64,000 bases of DNA from Vespula vulgaris. Lineage: Eukaryota > Arthropoda > Insecta > Hymenoptera > Vespidae. Both the position numbers and the translations under genes were made by a program. This document shows positions 20,618-32,082 of the stretch, piece after piece. The DNA lies in NCBI RefSeq assembly GCF_905475345.1, contig NC_066586.1, positions 2,816,001-2,880,000 on the forward strand, read 5' to 3'. The notes under the pieces are model-generated. The model saw only the letters and a program-made list of their open reading frames with translations, made no database searches and was not told the DNA's origin. Every line of letters begins with the position of its first letter. Within the stretch, counting starts at the first letter, position 1.

Positions 20618-20990
20618 CATGGATATATACATATACACATACATACATATGTACTTATATACATATACAGTTACTTCGTACCACTCTATCGCGTGCGTGC
20701 ACGGACACGTGTATCCCTTTACGAAAACCACGTCCTGCCGCCTTCTTCGACCTCATAAGATTTTTATCATAATCGACAGTTTTTTTTTTTAATTATCGTC
20801 GATCTTCTCTTTGATCATTCATAATCGATCAATCTTGTTAGAAGTCTGAAGAGATAGAGAAAATGAAATCATTGTAATCCCTTCTAGGACATCGTTGTCA
20901 TTCTTTCTTATTGAGATTGATTAAATTATCTTTGGATTTCTTCTAAAACGATATCTCGAATAGACGTCGATTGACCAGAAGAGAAGAGAA

Positions 20991-21008
20991 TCGAACGGTA
21001 CCGTTCGA
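20991..21008. repeat. 18-bp perfect palindrome
   Basis: TCGAACGGTACCGTTCGA is its own reverse complement, about 105 bases before a long GA array. The flanks GAA and GAATCC do not extend the symmetry. Confidence 0.93.
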
Positions 21009-21111
21009 GAATCCAACGAAAGAGTCGATTCATCGAGGGTGGTGGTACGAAGGGGGTAGGTGAGGTGGACTCGAGGGAGACCAGGGGACAGAAAGAGAAA
21101 GAGAGAGCGAA

Positions 21112-21114
<3 letters not shown>

Positions 21115-21171
<57 letters not shown>
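21115..21171 (+). repeat. (GA)n microsatellite
   Basis: About 57 bases of GA. Confidence 0.95.
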
Positions 21172-21177
<6 letters not shown>

Positions 21178-21844
21178 AGAGACACTCAGCTGGTAAACAA
21201 ACTGTCTGAAACACTCCGGAACGCTCCATTCCATTCGAGAAGCTGGCGAGCCCCGTAGGTCCTCTCGACGGTATTATCTCGGTACATATTTAAGTGCATG
21301 ACGTGAAGACTGCCACCACACCCTCTCCACCCACTCATTCAACCCCATACACCCTCCTCATTCGTCCAGCCTCCTCCGGCTTTCCTCTAGCCTTCCTCCG
21401 GCCTTCCTTCGGCCTCTTCCTCCGTCACCGAGCCCCTCGCGTAGTGTCCTCCGCAAAAGCCGACCTCCTTCACCCCTCCTCCTCACCCACCATCTCTCCT
21501 CTCCCACTTTCCCTCCCCGACCCCATAAACGACGAAGCTCCTACAAGTCCTCATTTCCCGGCTGCTGCTGTCAGACGCAGCCTTGGGCGGGTCATCAGAT
21601 ACTACAGCACGGATAATGCCGAACGGAATCTCTCCTCTCCTCCGCGTCTCATTCTCTTTCGTTCGCTTTATCTGTCTATTTCTTTTCTAACGTCTATCTT
21701 CGCCGATGATCGTGGTGGCCGCACGCTTCCAACGAAATGTATTCCATTTCCATTATCTCTAATATCGTTACGCGCGTTAACGCTAATTTCAATTGTTATT
21801 TTAAAAGAGAAGAAATGAGGTACCCATCAACAAGAGATAGAGAT
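21172..21844. other. CpG- and C-rich patch
   Basis: A 174-codon frame (21294-21818) starting TTG rather than ATG crosses C-rich DNA. Its later part is protein-like (VIRYYSTDNAERNLSSPPR), but composition alone can explain its openness and no splice sites frame it well. Confidence 0.4.
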
Positions 21845-21846
21845 AA

Positions 21847-21903
<57 letters not shown>
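21845..21903 (+). repeat. (GATA)n then (GA)n
   Basis: About ten GATA units pass directly into about nine GA units. Confidence 0.95.
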
Positions 21904-22109
21904 AAACGGTAGAAAGTGAATTCGGTAAATCACGTTTCAGATAAAAGGACGGTAAAGCGAAAATCCCTTTTCTACGTAAGCTTTCGTCACTAATCTATTC
22001 GTTCACCGTCAGCTGACTGCCGATCGGTCTCGAGCTTTCTCGCTCTTCATGTCTTTTCCTCCAACCCTCATCGGACGAACTTCTCTCCCCCGTTCTAGAC
22101 GGATTCCCG

Positions 22110-22110
<1 letters not shown>

Positions 22111-22162
<52 letters not shown>

Positions 22163-22198
22163 TACTCTTGCCCATTCTCTCTCTCTCTCTCTCTCTCG
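22111..22198 (+). repeat. (CT)n arrays
   Basis: Two CT runs separated by TTACTCTTGCCCATT. Confidence 0.94.
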
Positions 22199-23324
22199 TC
22201 CTTCGTTCGTCGACATTGGAGGTATTGAGAGTGACGTCGAGGGCGCATTGTCCCGATCTTCTGGGAGTCGGGAATATAGCGTATAGCCACCTCGTACCAA
22301 CTCTCCACCTTCATCTCGAGTAAGCCGCCTCCTCCTTGGGGAAACCCTTCTCTCCCTTCGAATAGAACGGAAGGGGCTTCCGTCCTGTGCCTTTCCGTAC
22401 CTTGCCTTTCCATGGCTATCGCTAAAACGCCCAGGACATTGCTTATACGTTATCGTAGCTAATATAAGACGACGATGACAATGAAGAGAATGAATTAATA
22501 TTTTTACTTCATGTTGCATTTCTTCTTACTTCTTATTTGATTTTTAGTTAAACCCAACGATCACGAACGTAGACGTGGAGAAATATTTTTTCTTCCCTTT
22601 TTTTTTCCAAATTGCCAGACGAATTTTTTTCATTTTAATTTATTTCATTTCGCTTTAATCTTTTTTCTTTCATCCTTTAACGCGATTCCTTTCCAATACC
22701 TTTTATTAGCTAGTTCGAACGCTCGAACACTTTCGCCGAATCGCCGAATCGAAAACACTTCTTTTAATTTTATTGCGTTTCGATCGCAATTCGATTTATC
22801 GGATATGAAACATCGTCGATTTGCTAATGATGATTGCCGTCCACCAACGATGATGATGTATTTTACTGGACGAGCAGGCGTATTAACCGACCAGACGAAT
22901 GCGTAAAGTCTAATACTCGTAAAAAGCCTCGTTATTACGTATACGATACCGTCCGATTTTCGGCTGGACGATAATTGACGGATGCGAAGCCGAAAGAATT
23001 ACCTGCGATTGCAAAAATAACCGGGCGTATGGTACGCGCCGATGACGTAACTATTTGGAATTATACATCGCTACGAAACGTGAATCACGTCGATCGTCAT
23101 ACATACGTACTGTACATACATATACCTATGTATGTACGTACATAGAAGTTACCTTTTATATAGACGTAGGTATACGCGTGTGTATCGTGGTACGGGTTGG
23201 TATTTCGTGATGCGAATCGTTAAAAACGTATCGGTATTGTCGAGGCCGCGACAAAAACGCACGGTTCCGTGTAAAATCGTGGTCGTATTTTATATCGGCT
23301 GCGGCGGCTTGCTCTCTTTCTCTT

Positions 23325-23326
<2 letters not shown>
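22199..23326. other. Unassigned DNA
   Basis: GC-richer at 22200-22440, then T-rich and CpG-containing DNA. GATGACGTAACT near 23040 is CREB/ATF-like. No supported gene. Confidence 0.5.
23111..23136. repeat. Perfect 11-bp hairpin, 4-base loop
   Basis: GTACATACATA (23111-23121) and TATGTATGTAC (23126-23136) flank TACC, within a TACA/TATG-rich run. Repetitive composition makes it less surprising than the hairpin at 43491. Confidence 0.9.
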
Positions 23327-23358
<32 letters not shown>

Positions 23359-23444
23359 GATTTTCCACGTACGTGTCGCCGTCATCATCAGCCAGAAAGA
23401 GAGAGCGAGAGCAAGAGAGAGAGAGAGAAAGAGAGAAAGAGAGC
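23327..23444 (+). repeat. Facing (CT)n and (GA)n arrays
   Basis: A CT run at about 23331-23357 is followed by CpG-containing DNA with CACGTACGTG, then a GA run at about 23397-23442. The facing arrays could pair as a long imperfect stem. Confidence 0.85.
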
Positions 23445-24289
23445 GAACACGTAACGAGTTCTCGTCGGTGTTTATTAAACGTTCCGCTCGCGCCGCGTAA
23501 CTTATTGCGCAAACGGCAAATTATTTTCATGAAAAACCCACCTCCTGGCCAGAATAGCCGACAAATTTCTATGTCGTTTAATTAATAACGAATATATACG
23601 CGTGGTAGCCGTCGCCATTGCCGTCGCTGTCGGCACCACGGTAGCAATCATCGTTTGTACGGCGAAGTATAGTAGTCGTCAGTATGAATATTCGTTTCTA
23701 TGTTTCCGCGGTCAGTCGCTTTGTAAGTTTTCCGATGTAATTATTTCTCGAGGAATTATGACTTTACCGTCATAATGTGTTTTTTCAACGAATCCCACCC
23801 ACACCATTCTACCCCATTCCCGTATCGCCCAACTCGTTCGTTGCTCGTTCGTCTATTGAAGGAAATTATATAAAAGCATTGGGAACATGGGGAAGCACAT
23901 AATATGTTGCAACAAGTGGAACGAAAAATCTAATAACGTACTCATCGAACGTGAAACGTTCGCTAATCTGAATTGACGCCAAACGTAATTACGAGTGACC
24001 GAAAAATGTATAAACCCGTACCGTCGAAGATAACTCGGCTATTCTTTTTTTTTTTTTTCGTTCGTACGTTTCGTTTTCTTTTTTCTTTTTTCTTTTTCCT
24101 TTTCCTTTTCGCTAGTTGTCTCTGGTATAAACAGAAAATACGAAGGAGAGCGGAGCTAGTGACACGATTAGGAGGTACCGATTACGGTGAATTCAACGAT
24201 GCGAGGTGTGAATCCTGTTTCGTGCCTCGGGGAGTCGTTTAATTTTGTTTATGCGAGGTACTTTGGAAGACGTAAAACACGGTATCTCA
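23445..24289. other. Unassigned DNA
   Basis: Mixed DNA. TATATAAAAGC near 23868 is TATA-like without an initiator. A T-rich tract at 24042-24110 precedes about 40 open codons without support. Confidence 0.5.
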
Positions 24290-24420
24290 ATTCACTGGCA
24301 TAATTTTAGCAGAGCCTCGCGCTCGCGTTACGATTATGGCGTAATCATATCGGATTGTTATTATGGCTGATGGCTCAGCAGGGAACTACTGCGAGGCTTA
24401 TCTTTGAAATATGCTGATAG
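24290..24420. promoter_or_regulatory. Enhancer-like island with facing GATTA/TAATC cores
   Basis: GATTA at 24332-24336 and TAATC at 24342-24346 face each other across five bases, the arrangement bound by dimers of paired-type homeodomains. TGATGGCTCAGCAGG follows. The island is free of simple repeats. Confidence 0.17.
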
Positions 24421-24497
24421 ACCATCCTCCGTGAGCAACAGCCCCTTTTCCTCCACCGATGGCTTCCCTACTCTCGTATTTTACCCTCTTTCTCTTT

Positions 24498-24499
<2 letters not shown>

Positions 24500-24570
<71 letters not shown>
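24500..24570 (+). repeat. (CT)n microsatellite
   Basis: About 70 bases of perfect CT, the longest CT run in the window. Confidence 0.97.
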
Positions 24571-24576
<6 letters not shown>

Positions 24577-25208
24577 CTCTCTTTCCGTCTTTCTTTTTCT
24601 CATTCTCAGCATTCCGTTTCTCTAAGACGACGCTTTATCGCATACGAAGGGCCTCGAGAAATTGCCCAAGAATCGCTCCCCTTCATTCCGCATCTTTTAT
24701 CGCGTACCAGATTTTCAATTCGCATTTTCAAACTCGCGATCTTCGATCTGTCTTAGGGAGAAATATACTTACTTACTAGTGGCTATGTCAATCGATTTAT
24801 ACATTTAAACTACATAAAAATGTTGGAAATTTTTGTCGATTTTGTTATTATTATTTGTTCACATATATTCACACACATATATGTGTGTATATATATATAA
24901 TCATACGAGGGACGAGTTAAGTTAAGTTAGGTTTAAAGCATTAATCGAAGATGTTCGAAGTATCTCGAAGGATCAAGACATTACGAGTTTGCATTTTCCT
25001 ACGTAAAAAGTCAAAGGGCTAAGGGATAAGATCAACTCCTTACCATAAAACCTAAACACTACGGGGGCTTACTATTGTCCCACAAAGCCGTCACTGCCGA
25101 CATCATCAAAGTTCTCGTCACGGTGACGTCCATATTAGACATTAGACTACCAAATAAGTGGGTACGCGCCCGATCAGGGGCTCGTGCGACTCAGAGGTAA
25201 CCACCCCC
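24571..25208. other. Upstream flank of the ORF at 25209
   Basis: AT-rich to 24900, then GTTAAGTTAAGTTAGG and a mixed patch with CGTCACGGTGACG (13-base inverted repeat near 25117). No promoter recognised. Confidence 0.5.
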
Positions 25209-25514
25209 ATGTGGCACCCGCATGCCGCCCCCTGGGGGATGCAATCAGAACGTTTCAATCAACGATCGCTCCGTGGGGGTGGTCGAAATAGGGTTGCGGG
25301 GGTACGGACGAGGAGGGAACGAACACCAACGAGGACTACTGAGTTTCGCGATTACTCTGATAACCAACGGGCATTAAATCTTCGACCAAAGAGGGCGGAA
25401 ACCCCTTCTGCTCTTTGTCACTGGCGCGGTTTTAAGGCCGTGACTCACTACATGGATTCGAACTTTAAAGTGGATGCCGAGACTTTTCAACGAAATCGTG
25501 AATTAATTCAATGA
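25209..25514 (+). CDS. Candidate intact ORF, 101 codons
   Basis: An ATG at 25209 opens 101 codons to TGA at 25512-25514, with an in-frame TAA at 25155-25157 upstream. The protein is not repeat-derived. Its first half is Arg/Gly-rich and strongly basic, and the second half is mixed (THYMDSNFKVDAETFQRN). A variant poly(A) signal, ATTAAA, is at 25543-25548. About one random ORF of this length is expected in a window this size, so composition and the poly(A) variant are the only support. The surroundings are GC-richer than average and contain short GC-rich inverted repeats. Confidence 0.22.
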   Translation: MWHPHAAPWGMQSERFNQRSLRGGGRNRVAGVRTRRERTPTRTTEFRDYSDNQRALNLRPKRAETPSALCHWRGFKAVTHYMDSNFKVDAETFQRNRELIQ

Positions 25515-26283
25515 TATCGATCTACGTCGAAGCTCCTACCGCATTAAAACTATGTTCTTTTCTTTTTATTTTCTTCTTGTTTTTTCGTTTTGTCTTCTTT
25601 TTTCTTTTTTGTTACTTCTTCTTCTTCTTCTTTTTCTTTTGCTATTGTTTTTTTTTCCATCGATAAAAATGTACGATAAAAATTTTCTATGCCATCGCTA
25701 TTTGTTAGATGATCACGAACGAACCACCATATGTACCAATTTTTATATAACCACCATGGAACACGATTCTTCATTCAATCGTCGGACGGAGAAGAAATTT
25801 TTGAAAGAAATGTCGATCCATAGAATCCATACCGTATAGATATCGCAAGTCAGGCCAGTTCGAGGGTACTAATTCGTTTCAACGTAATTGCGATGTAAGC
25901 TTTCGAACAAAAGAAAAATCCAATCAACGAGAAAGTGATTGAGGTCCATGAAAACGTTGTCTCGCTGTAGTCAGTCGGTCGGTCAGTGATTCCATCGTGG
26001 TTCTCGGCCCCTCGCATGTGCTCGCGAAACGCATACGGGGAAACGTACTGTATACGCGTGTTCCTATGTGTGGTGACACACGTAGGGATGACGTTTGCGC
26101 ACGCACACGTTCGCACGGAATGACGCAAGCGCGCGCATTCGTACGCACATACCCGTAATCCGTGCGGACGCGAATGAATGGCAAATGAATAGGGCGCGGC
26201 GTCACAACGAAAAGTTAATCACGGCTCACCATATACTTGTAAAGGCGGGGACTGTGGGGGAGGTGGGTTAGGCGCGCGCGAAA

Positions 26284-26307
26284 GAGAGAGAGAGAGAGAG
26301 AGAGAGC
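26284..26307 (+). repeat. (GA)n microsatellite
   Basis: A perfect GA run after GCGCGCGCGAAA. Confidence 0.92.
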
Positions 26308-26442
26308 TTGAAGGGGGCCGTCAGCAGCCTCCCTAGTCTCTTGATTACATGGGCGTACCCCGATCGCGGCTACGATTCATTCTGGGTACGTTGCACAAAC
26401 GCGAACTGTTTCGCAGAAACCTATACGCGTGTGCTAGCGAAA

Positions 26443-26484
26443 GAGCGAACGAACGAGCGAACGAGCGAGCGAACGAGCGAGTGA
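26443..26484 (+). repeat. (GCGA)n/(ACGA)n array
   Basis: About ten four-base units alternating GCGA and ACGA. Confidence 0.92.
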
Positions 26485-27785
26485 ACATGCTTTGCTTTTC
26501 CCTCTAACGCGTTTTCTCTCTCTCTTTTTCTCTCTCTGTATTTCTTTCTTTCTTTCTTTCTTTATTTCTTTATTTCCTTCTCTCTTTTTCGTTCGACTTC
26601 GGCCCATATGGTGGTACTGTTTTGTCTCTGATCTGTTTCCTCTCTTTCTCTATCGCTAAAAGGGCCACAGTTAGAAGACAATTATAATCATCGCGACGTT
26701 GAATCGTTGAGGGAGAATCTGATATCAAATTGTTTAGACGAATCGAACCGGCTGTCTTCATTCAATATAAAACGTCTGTCTTTCGTTTCACGAATGAAAT
26801 ATTATCTGCGTTAGAATATATCGATTAATTTAAACGATTAGAGGTATACGAATAATGAGATGCACACTCGGATGTAAATAATTTTCGTTCGAGCGATCTT
26901 CTAAATACGAGCGAGATAGTAGAAGAGAAAGAGAGAAAGACAGACGGATAGATAGAGTGCAGTCGGTAATAGATTGCTTCTATCCTCTAACAGGATACTT
27001 ACTTGGATTACATAACTATATCGTGTAGAGCAATTACTATAATGGCTAGCCGTTTTTTAGATTTTCTTTTTATGGTGGAACGCGACTCGAATCTTGATAG
27101 GTATTAAATTAATTCTCCGATTTCTTTTCGTTAATAGAACACGATCGGGCCAACCGATGTCGCAGATGTTGTCGGAGGGTAACAGAAATCTCTTTGCCTA
27201 CAAAATTGCCTTTCAAGTGGTGTAGTTTAAAGGGATAGAAAGAAGGTAAAAAATCAAGCGATAAATATCTTAATAGAGACTAGCAAATGTGCCATGCAAT
27301 TATTTGTTTGATCTATTTGATCATTGATCAAAGATACATTCGACAAATTGATTCGTCCCTTCATTGATTCCTTTTTTTTTCCCGATGCATATACAATCTC
27401 TATACGTCCTAGACACTCTCGACTATTTCTTTTTCTTTTTCTTTATTTGTTTTTTTTTTCGTTCTCTTGCTTTTTCGACAACAGCAAAGCCGTTCGTGCG
27501 CAAAGAAGAACAATGAAGATCGAGTACCGATGTTGCGTACCAATTTCATTTGACGCATCTTTCAAGTTGCTCGCAAAAACGCGCCATGCGGAGGTCCAAC
27601 GTATGTATGTATGTTCCTTAATGAAATGGCGCCCGACTTCCTCGCCCTCATGGGGCTTCGATTGTTTAGGAAGGCCTTGTAGTTTTTCAATATCTAAGAT
27701 TGGATTGGGATGGGACGGGGGGATTCTCAGGCCATGTGAAGATATTGATATCGAAGCTCTTTCTCTTTCTTTCTCTGACTCTCTC

Positions 27786-27830
27786 ATTCACTCACTCACT
27801 CACTCACTCTCTCTCTCTCTTTATCTCTCT
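27786..27830 (+). repeat. (ACTC)n then (CT)n
   Basis: Five ACTC units pass into CT. This pyrimidine tract precedes the candidate exon at 27858. Confidence 0.93.
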
Positions 27831-27857
27831 TTGTAAATCCTTTCGTTCTCGACGAAG

Positions 27858-28009
27858 TTCACTCCAGACGAGCGTACTTTCGATTTATTGATCACAGTAA
27901 GTTCGTTGACCGGTATGACATTGCATATAACTATATTTTCATATTACTTGTAACTTTTCCCCCGTTCATTATTAATCTATTCATGGATTACGGCAAAAAT
28001 CGTATGTGA
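27858..28009 (+). CDS. Candidate terminal exon with hydrophobic segment
   Basis: The acceptor CTCGACGAAG ends at 27857 after a long CT-rich tract. The frame then runs 50 codons to TGA at 28007-28009, reading SRRAYFRFIDHSKFVDRY followed by a hydrophobic, possibly membrane-spanning stretch (YIFILLVTFPPFIINLF). Three overlapping AATAAA motifs lie at 28041-28054, about 32 bases after the stop, although they sit in an A-rich run. An alternative is a 39-base internal exon 27858-27896 ending at ACA/GTAAGT in another frame. Not recognised. Confidence 0.25.
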
Positions 28010-28059
28010 TTTATATCTATTGTTCTATACGAAAAAAAAAAATAAATAAATAAATCTTA

Positions 28060-28604
28060 TATAATACTATAGAGGAATATCATTCTGTCCATACTTATGG
28101 TGTAAAGCAGTAAGAACGAACGGGTCCGTCTGTAGGGTTTCTTGAAAAACTACGATTGTGCGCGGGCGCACGTACGCGTTGAAAAGTTTCGAGGGTTAAC
28201 TCGATTTCAAAGATTGTTCTATTGGCAGTGAGTGCCAACCGGTAAAGTGAATTGTAAAGTAATTGCATAAGATTAGTAGTGCCGGGCTTGGAAGGCACTC
28301 TGTCGGTTACTTCCAGTTCAATGAGTCTCAACGACTTTACTTTGATTCGTCCTCAGTCACCCCCGCCGTAAGCTCTCCGATACTATCTCCCTCTCCCTCT
28401 CTCACTATCTCTTTTCCCGTTCTTCTTCCCTTTCCTCCTTCTTCCCTTTATCCTTCGTTCCCGCTTCTTCCACGTCCTCGCCCTTCTGCCACTCACTTTG
28501 TGTCCCATCTGCATTTCATCGGGCTAATTTGTTGAGATACCGCTTGTCAATATTTCAGTCTTTTTTACCCCATTGGTTCGAATAAAAAACGTGAACACAA
28601 ACGA

Positions 28605-28670
<66 letters not shown>

Positions 28671-29060
28671 GAGTGAGGACGATACGACGGAGGGAATATT
28701 GCGATTTCCAAGCGGATAATTGCTTCCCGTTTCTCTAAGTAAAAATATCAGGAACCCTTCAACGTCGTGCACAGAGTAGATTTACTGGAAACTTTTTAAC
28801 GCGATATAATTAATTAACGAACTTCATTAATTTGTTAATTCGTGATACCGACCGAATAATTAGGTACACATGTAAGTACATGCCCTCTGTTGTAAATATT
28901 CCTAACGAAACGATTGACGTGACGAATTTCTGACAAATAACTGAACTCGTTTCTAGCTGGAATTCCTTTTTCAGTCGATCTTATCTTTTCTTTTTCTTTT
29001 TTTTTTCCGAGACGGATGTACGTAATAAGAAGTGAAAAGGAGAGAACGAAAGAAAGAAAA
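28060..29060. other. Unassigned DNA
   Basis: Mixed DNA, a CT-rich tract at 28385-28470, and a TAAT-rich stretch at 28805-28865 (TTAATTAATTAACG, TTAATTTGTTAATTCG) that may bind homeodomain proteins. Confidence 0.5.
28609..28665 (+). repeat. (GA)n microsatellite
   Basis: About 57 bases of perfect GA. Confidence 0.96.
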
Positions 29061-29103
29061 GAGAGAGAGAGAGAGAGAGAGAACGAGATTCGAATGAAAA
29101 AAA

Positions 29104-29149
<46 letters not shown>
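29061..29149 (+). repeat. (GA)n arrays
   Basis: GA at about 29061-29082 and a perfect run at about 29110-29149. A CT-rich tract at 29318-29395 has the opposite orientation. Confidence 0.94.
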
Positions 29150-29152
<3 letters not shown>

Positions 29153-29317
29153 GCCAAAAAGAGAAAAAAGGTCGAAGGTAGCGATGGAAGAAGTTGGTAC
29201 GATTGGAACGCAGCCCTCGTCCCGATTCGAGAAACGTGTACGAGTGGAAATTCGCCGACTGCGAATGGATTTGCGACAAGGTGACGGCGAAACGGACCAA
29301 GAATTCTGATAAGAAGC

Positions 29318-29470
29318 ACTCTCTCTCTTTCTCTCTCTCTCTCTCTGTCTCTCTCTTTTTCTCTCTCTTTCTCTTTCCCTCTCTTTCTTTCCTTCGTAGA
29401 TGCTCTTTACGCCGCGATGTCTTCTTCCTTCGTCTCTTCTCTTTCTATTTCTTTTTCTCTTTCTTTCGTT
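29318..29470 (+). repeat. CT-rich tract
   Basis: CT, CTTT and CTGT units, facing the GA arrays at 29061-29149 across about 170 bases of ordinary sequence. Confidence 0.88.
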
Positions 29471-30183
29471 TCTATGCTTTCGTTCTTTCTCCATAGAGAC
29501 ACGAGAGCATTCCACGAAGGAGGAGGACAATATGGTAGAAGGTGGATAAGAAGAGAGAGAAAGAAGGTACCACCGACAATGTCCGAATAATGCTTGCCCC
29601 CAGGCTTCTTTTATATACAGGGAGAGACCGGTTGAAAGCTAATGTCCGTGATAACACCGAGGCTCTTCCGCAATGACCAACCATATCCTTCTATTAACCT
29701 CCGATTCCTTCGTTCTACTCACTAACTTGTATCAGAAATGCACTTGCATCGGAGTAAAATTCTTTCTATTTTTGTTTTTCTTTTTCTCCTTTTGTTTTCT
29801 ATTCTATCCTTTTGTTTGCTTTTGCTTTCTTTTCTTTATTCGGTATGACGAGGTGTATCGTTTGGATAAATTAGATTGAAAAGCAAACGAAAGGAAAAGA
29901 TAAAAAGTAAAGAGGAAAAAGAAAAGGAAGAAAGAAAAAAAAATATGGAGTTTATTTTCGAGGATAGCTACGTAATCGTTTCTCATCGTTTTGGCATTCC
30001 CGACAGCCGATTAAGGACTTGATGAAGGGAAAGAGAAAAAGGGGGAAAGGGATAGGCTTTACGAGGCGATATATTCGTTGTGTCAACGATTTAGAGAAAA
30101 GTGGGGTAGCACGGTACTCGACTTAATTCGACGAGCACGAACGACGAGGCGACGGGATACGGATGAAGAGTAATAGAAAGCAG

Positions 30184-30268
30184 AGGTGGAGGTAGAGGAG
30201 GAAGAAATGGAGGAGAAGGAGAAGGAGGAGGAAGAAGAGGAGAAACAGGAGGAAGAGGAGAAAAGGAG
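30184..30268 (+). repeat. (GGA)n purine tract
   Basis: GGA and GAA triplets, followed within 90 bases by a (CTTT)n tract at 30350-30402. Confidence 0.9.
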
Positions 30269-30349
30269 TTTGCCTTTGCTCTTCCTCCTCTTCTACTCTT
30301 CGTCTTGCTCTGTCCGCGGTTTCCTAGGGTCGTCGTGCGTAGGGTTGAC

Positions 30350-30402
30350 TCTCTCTCTCTTTCTCTCTCTCTTTCTCTTTCTCTTTCTCTTTCTCTTTCT
30401 CT
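30350..30402 (+). repeat. CT then (CTCTTT)n array
   Basis: CT and TTTCTC units, with opposite strand skew to the purine tract at 30184. Confidence 0.9.
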
Positions 30403-31839
30403 GTTTGGGGGTTGGCTAATGAAATATCCGTGCTAGTTTAACCGAGTTACAAGCACTGCGAACCACCCCAAAGGCGAAAACGACGACCCCTACGTGGGGC
30501 AAGCTCGCCTCTCTCTTTCTGCCTGCTACAACAACGAGAAAACATATTGTTCACGAATATATACACTTCCAAATCTTGCCACCCCATAGAAAGTTATCCA
30601 TTCCGACAGGCCCGGATTTTCAAAGACGATGAGTGGGGTCAGCGTCATGTATCCTCGTAAATCCTTTTAGCGAGTCAAATGCACCGAGTGAGTGCTCTAT
30701 GTCGGACGTGCTTGGCGTCCGTGAAAATCCATCCGTTTGCTACTACTTTTACTTCTTCTTTTTCTTCATCATACCTTTTGATATCCTACAAGTTAGAAAT
30801 GGTCAAGAATGAACGATCTATTCGAAGCTGCGCAACTGGAAGATTTTATTGTTGCTCTAACGTCAGTCTATCCTTAGCGCCATCATTTCCCCTAGAAGAT
30901 CTTTAGTCGGAAGGGTTCAGGAAAGAGAACTTGTAAAGATATAACAGTTTAGTGTAATACTAGAGATATATGATATCCGTGCTAGTTGGATATCGAAAAA
31001 CAAATTATTAGTTAAATATTGTATCCATTGTAATTATGTTTTGTAAACAAAAAGTACGTTGTTCGTTTCTTTTTTTTGTTTTTTTTTTTTTTCATGTGAA
31101 GTCCAACGGTGTTATTAATGATCATTTTAATGATCTTTACTTATGTATTTCGTGAATTCAGGATGTCAGAATACTAAGGAAGAAAATTTATAGGATGCTT
31201 GATACATAGTTACTAGGATATATATAGGATGATACGTTTTGGAGGATATCCAAGGCACGGGGATACGCGTACTACCTGCGTGTTGTGGGCAAGCACCCAC
31301 TGCGTTTTCTCCCACGCTCACCCTCACCCCTTGCTAGAGTTTAGATCAACGCGAACCGACCGCTTGTATACTGCGTAAATGCTTAATACGTTGCATTAAC
31401 TCGATCCATCATGCGAGAAGCATCGACTTAGCGTGTATAATGTGTACGTATCACGAGACCAAATACACACACGGTCCTCCACTCGAATTAGAGCTCAATG
31501 AACGCGGAGATACGTCGTATTACAGGGAATCCCATTAGCATGTGCAAGAAAGAAAGAAAAGAAAAAAAAAATAAACAAACGAACAAACAAACAAACTGAT
31601 GAATTAATTTTTCTTTATATACATGTATGTATATATATATTGCTTACTTACATATATTTAACAGAAAATTACGAGCACGATATTCCTCACCGTTGCAATT
31701 GCAACGAATTTCAATAGGGATTCTCTTTATCGAGTGATTTGACATAAATACTTCAAATGTCGAGATCTTTGTAGAGACATATTTTTAGATATATGTTTCT
31801 CGCTCATTAACGTTGTCTAAATACAGTCCGGACGGCAAG

Positions 31840-31990
31840 TGGAGTGTATTAAATTTAAATAAAAATACCGGCAGCCGTGTTCACAAGCCAAGCCTATAAA
31901 TCAGTGGGACGGCCAGCCGAGCGGGCAGCTCCGGAGAATAATACCCCATATTTATGCTCTTCTCCGTAAAAACCTCATCCACCCTTTCTC
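31840..31990. promoter_or_regulatory. Repeat-free island, possible regulatory element
   Basis: GC-richer DNA (ACCGGCAGCCGTG, GGGACGGCCAGCCGAGCGGGC) ends in CCATATTTATGC, which resembles a MEF2/CArG or Abd-B site. It is flanked by AT-rich DNA and a CT array. No convincing frame. Confidence 0.12.
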
Positions 31991-32038
31991 TTCTATACCC
32001 CTCACCTTTCCCTATTTCACCCATGCTCTTGCACCCCC

Positions 32039-32041
32039 CTC

Positions 32042-32079
<38 letters not shown>

Positions 32080-32082
32080 GTC
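32039..32082 (+). repeat. (CT)n microsatellite
   Basis: Two CT runs split by TTT. Confidence 0.93.

Larger units (their letters stand above)
19978..21110. other. Unassigned DNA
   Basis: Poly-A/T tracts at 20165-20320, a CpG-containing patch at 20340-20480, the ACGT array and ordinary DNA. No supported gene. Confidence 0.5.
25549..27785. other. Unassigned DNA
   Basis: T-rich at 25550-25660. A CpG-rich patch at 25950-26400 with GA and GCGA arrays could be regulatory. The rest is AT-rich. A 170-codon plus frame at 27324-27836 begins with a non-ATG codon and is partly CT-derived; its middle overlaps a CpG-containing patch at 27480-27760. No supported gene. Confidence 0.5.
29471..31839. other. 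Unassigned DNA
   Basis: Mixed DNA with T-rich tracts (29760-29840), purine and CT arrays (30184-30402), poly-T at 31066-31092, and AT-rich DNA. Short frames only; no splice-supported exon seen. Confidence 0.5.

Noticed and set aside
21294..21818. 174-codon plus ORF
   Set aside because: Starts with TTG, not ATG, and lies in C-rich DNA that lacks stops. No splice sites frame it.
23860..23900. TATATAAAAGC as a promoter
   Set aside because: No initiator or frame at the expected distance, and AT-rich DNA gives such matches often.
24905..24935. GTTAAGTTAAGTTAGG, resembling insect telomere TTAGG
   Set aside because: Only one TTAGG unit is present and the others are TTAAG. It is not a telomeric array.
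25440..25470. GGATTCGAAC, resembling a tRNA T-loop on the minus strand
   Set aside because: The flanking bases cannot form a T stem, and no anticodon or acceptor arm fits.
28835..29530. 231-codon minus ORF
   Set aside because: It crosses GA and CT arrays, giving Arg/Glu and Ser/Leu stretches; three frames of the same strand are equally open.
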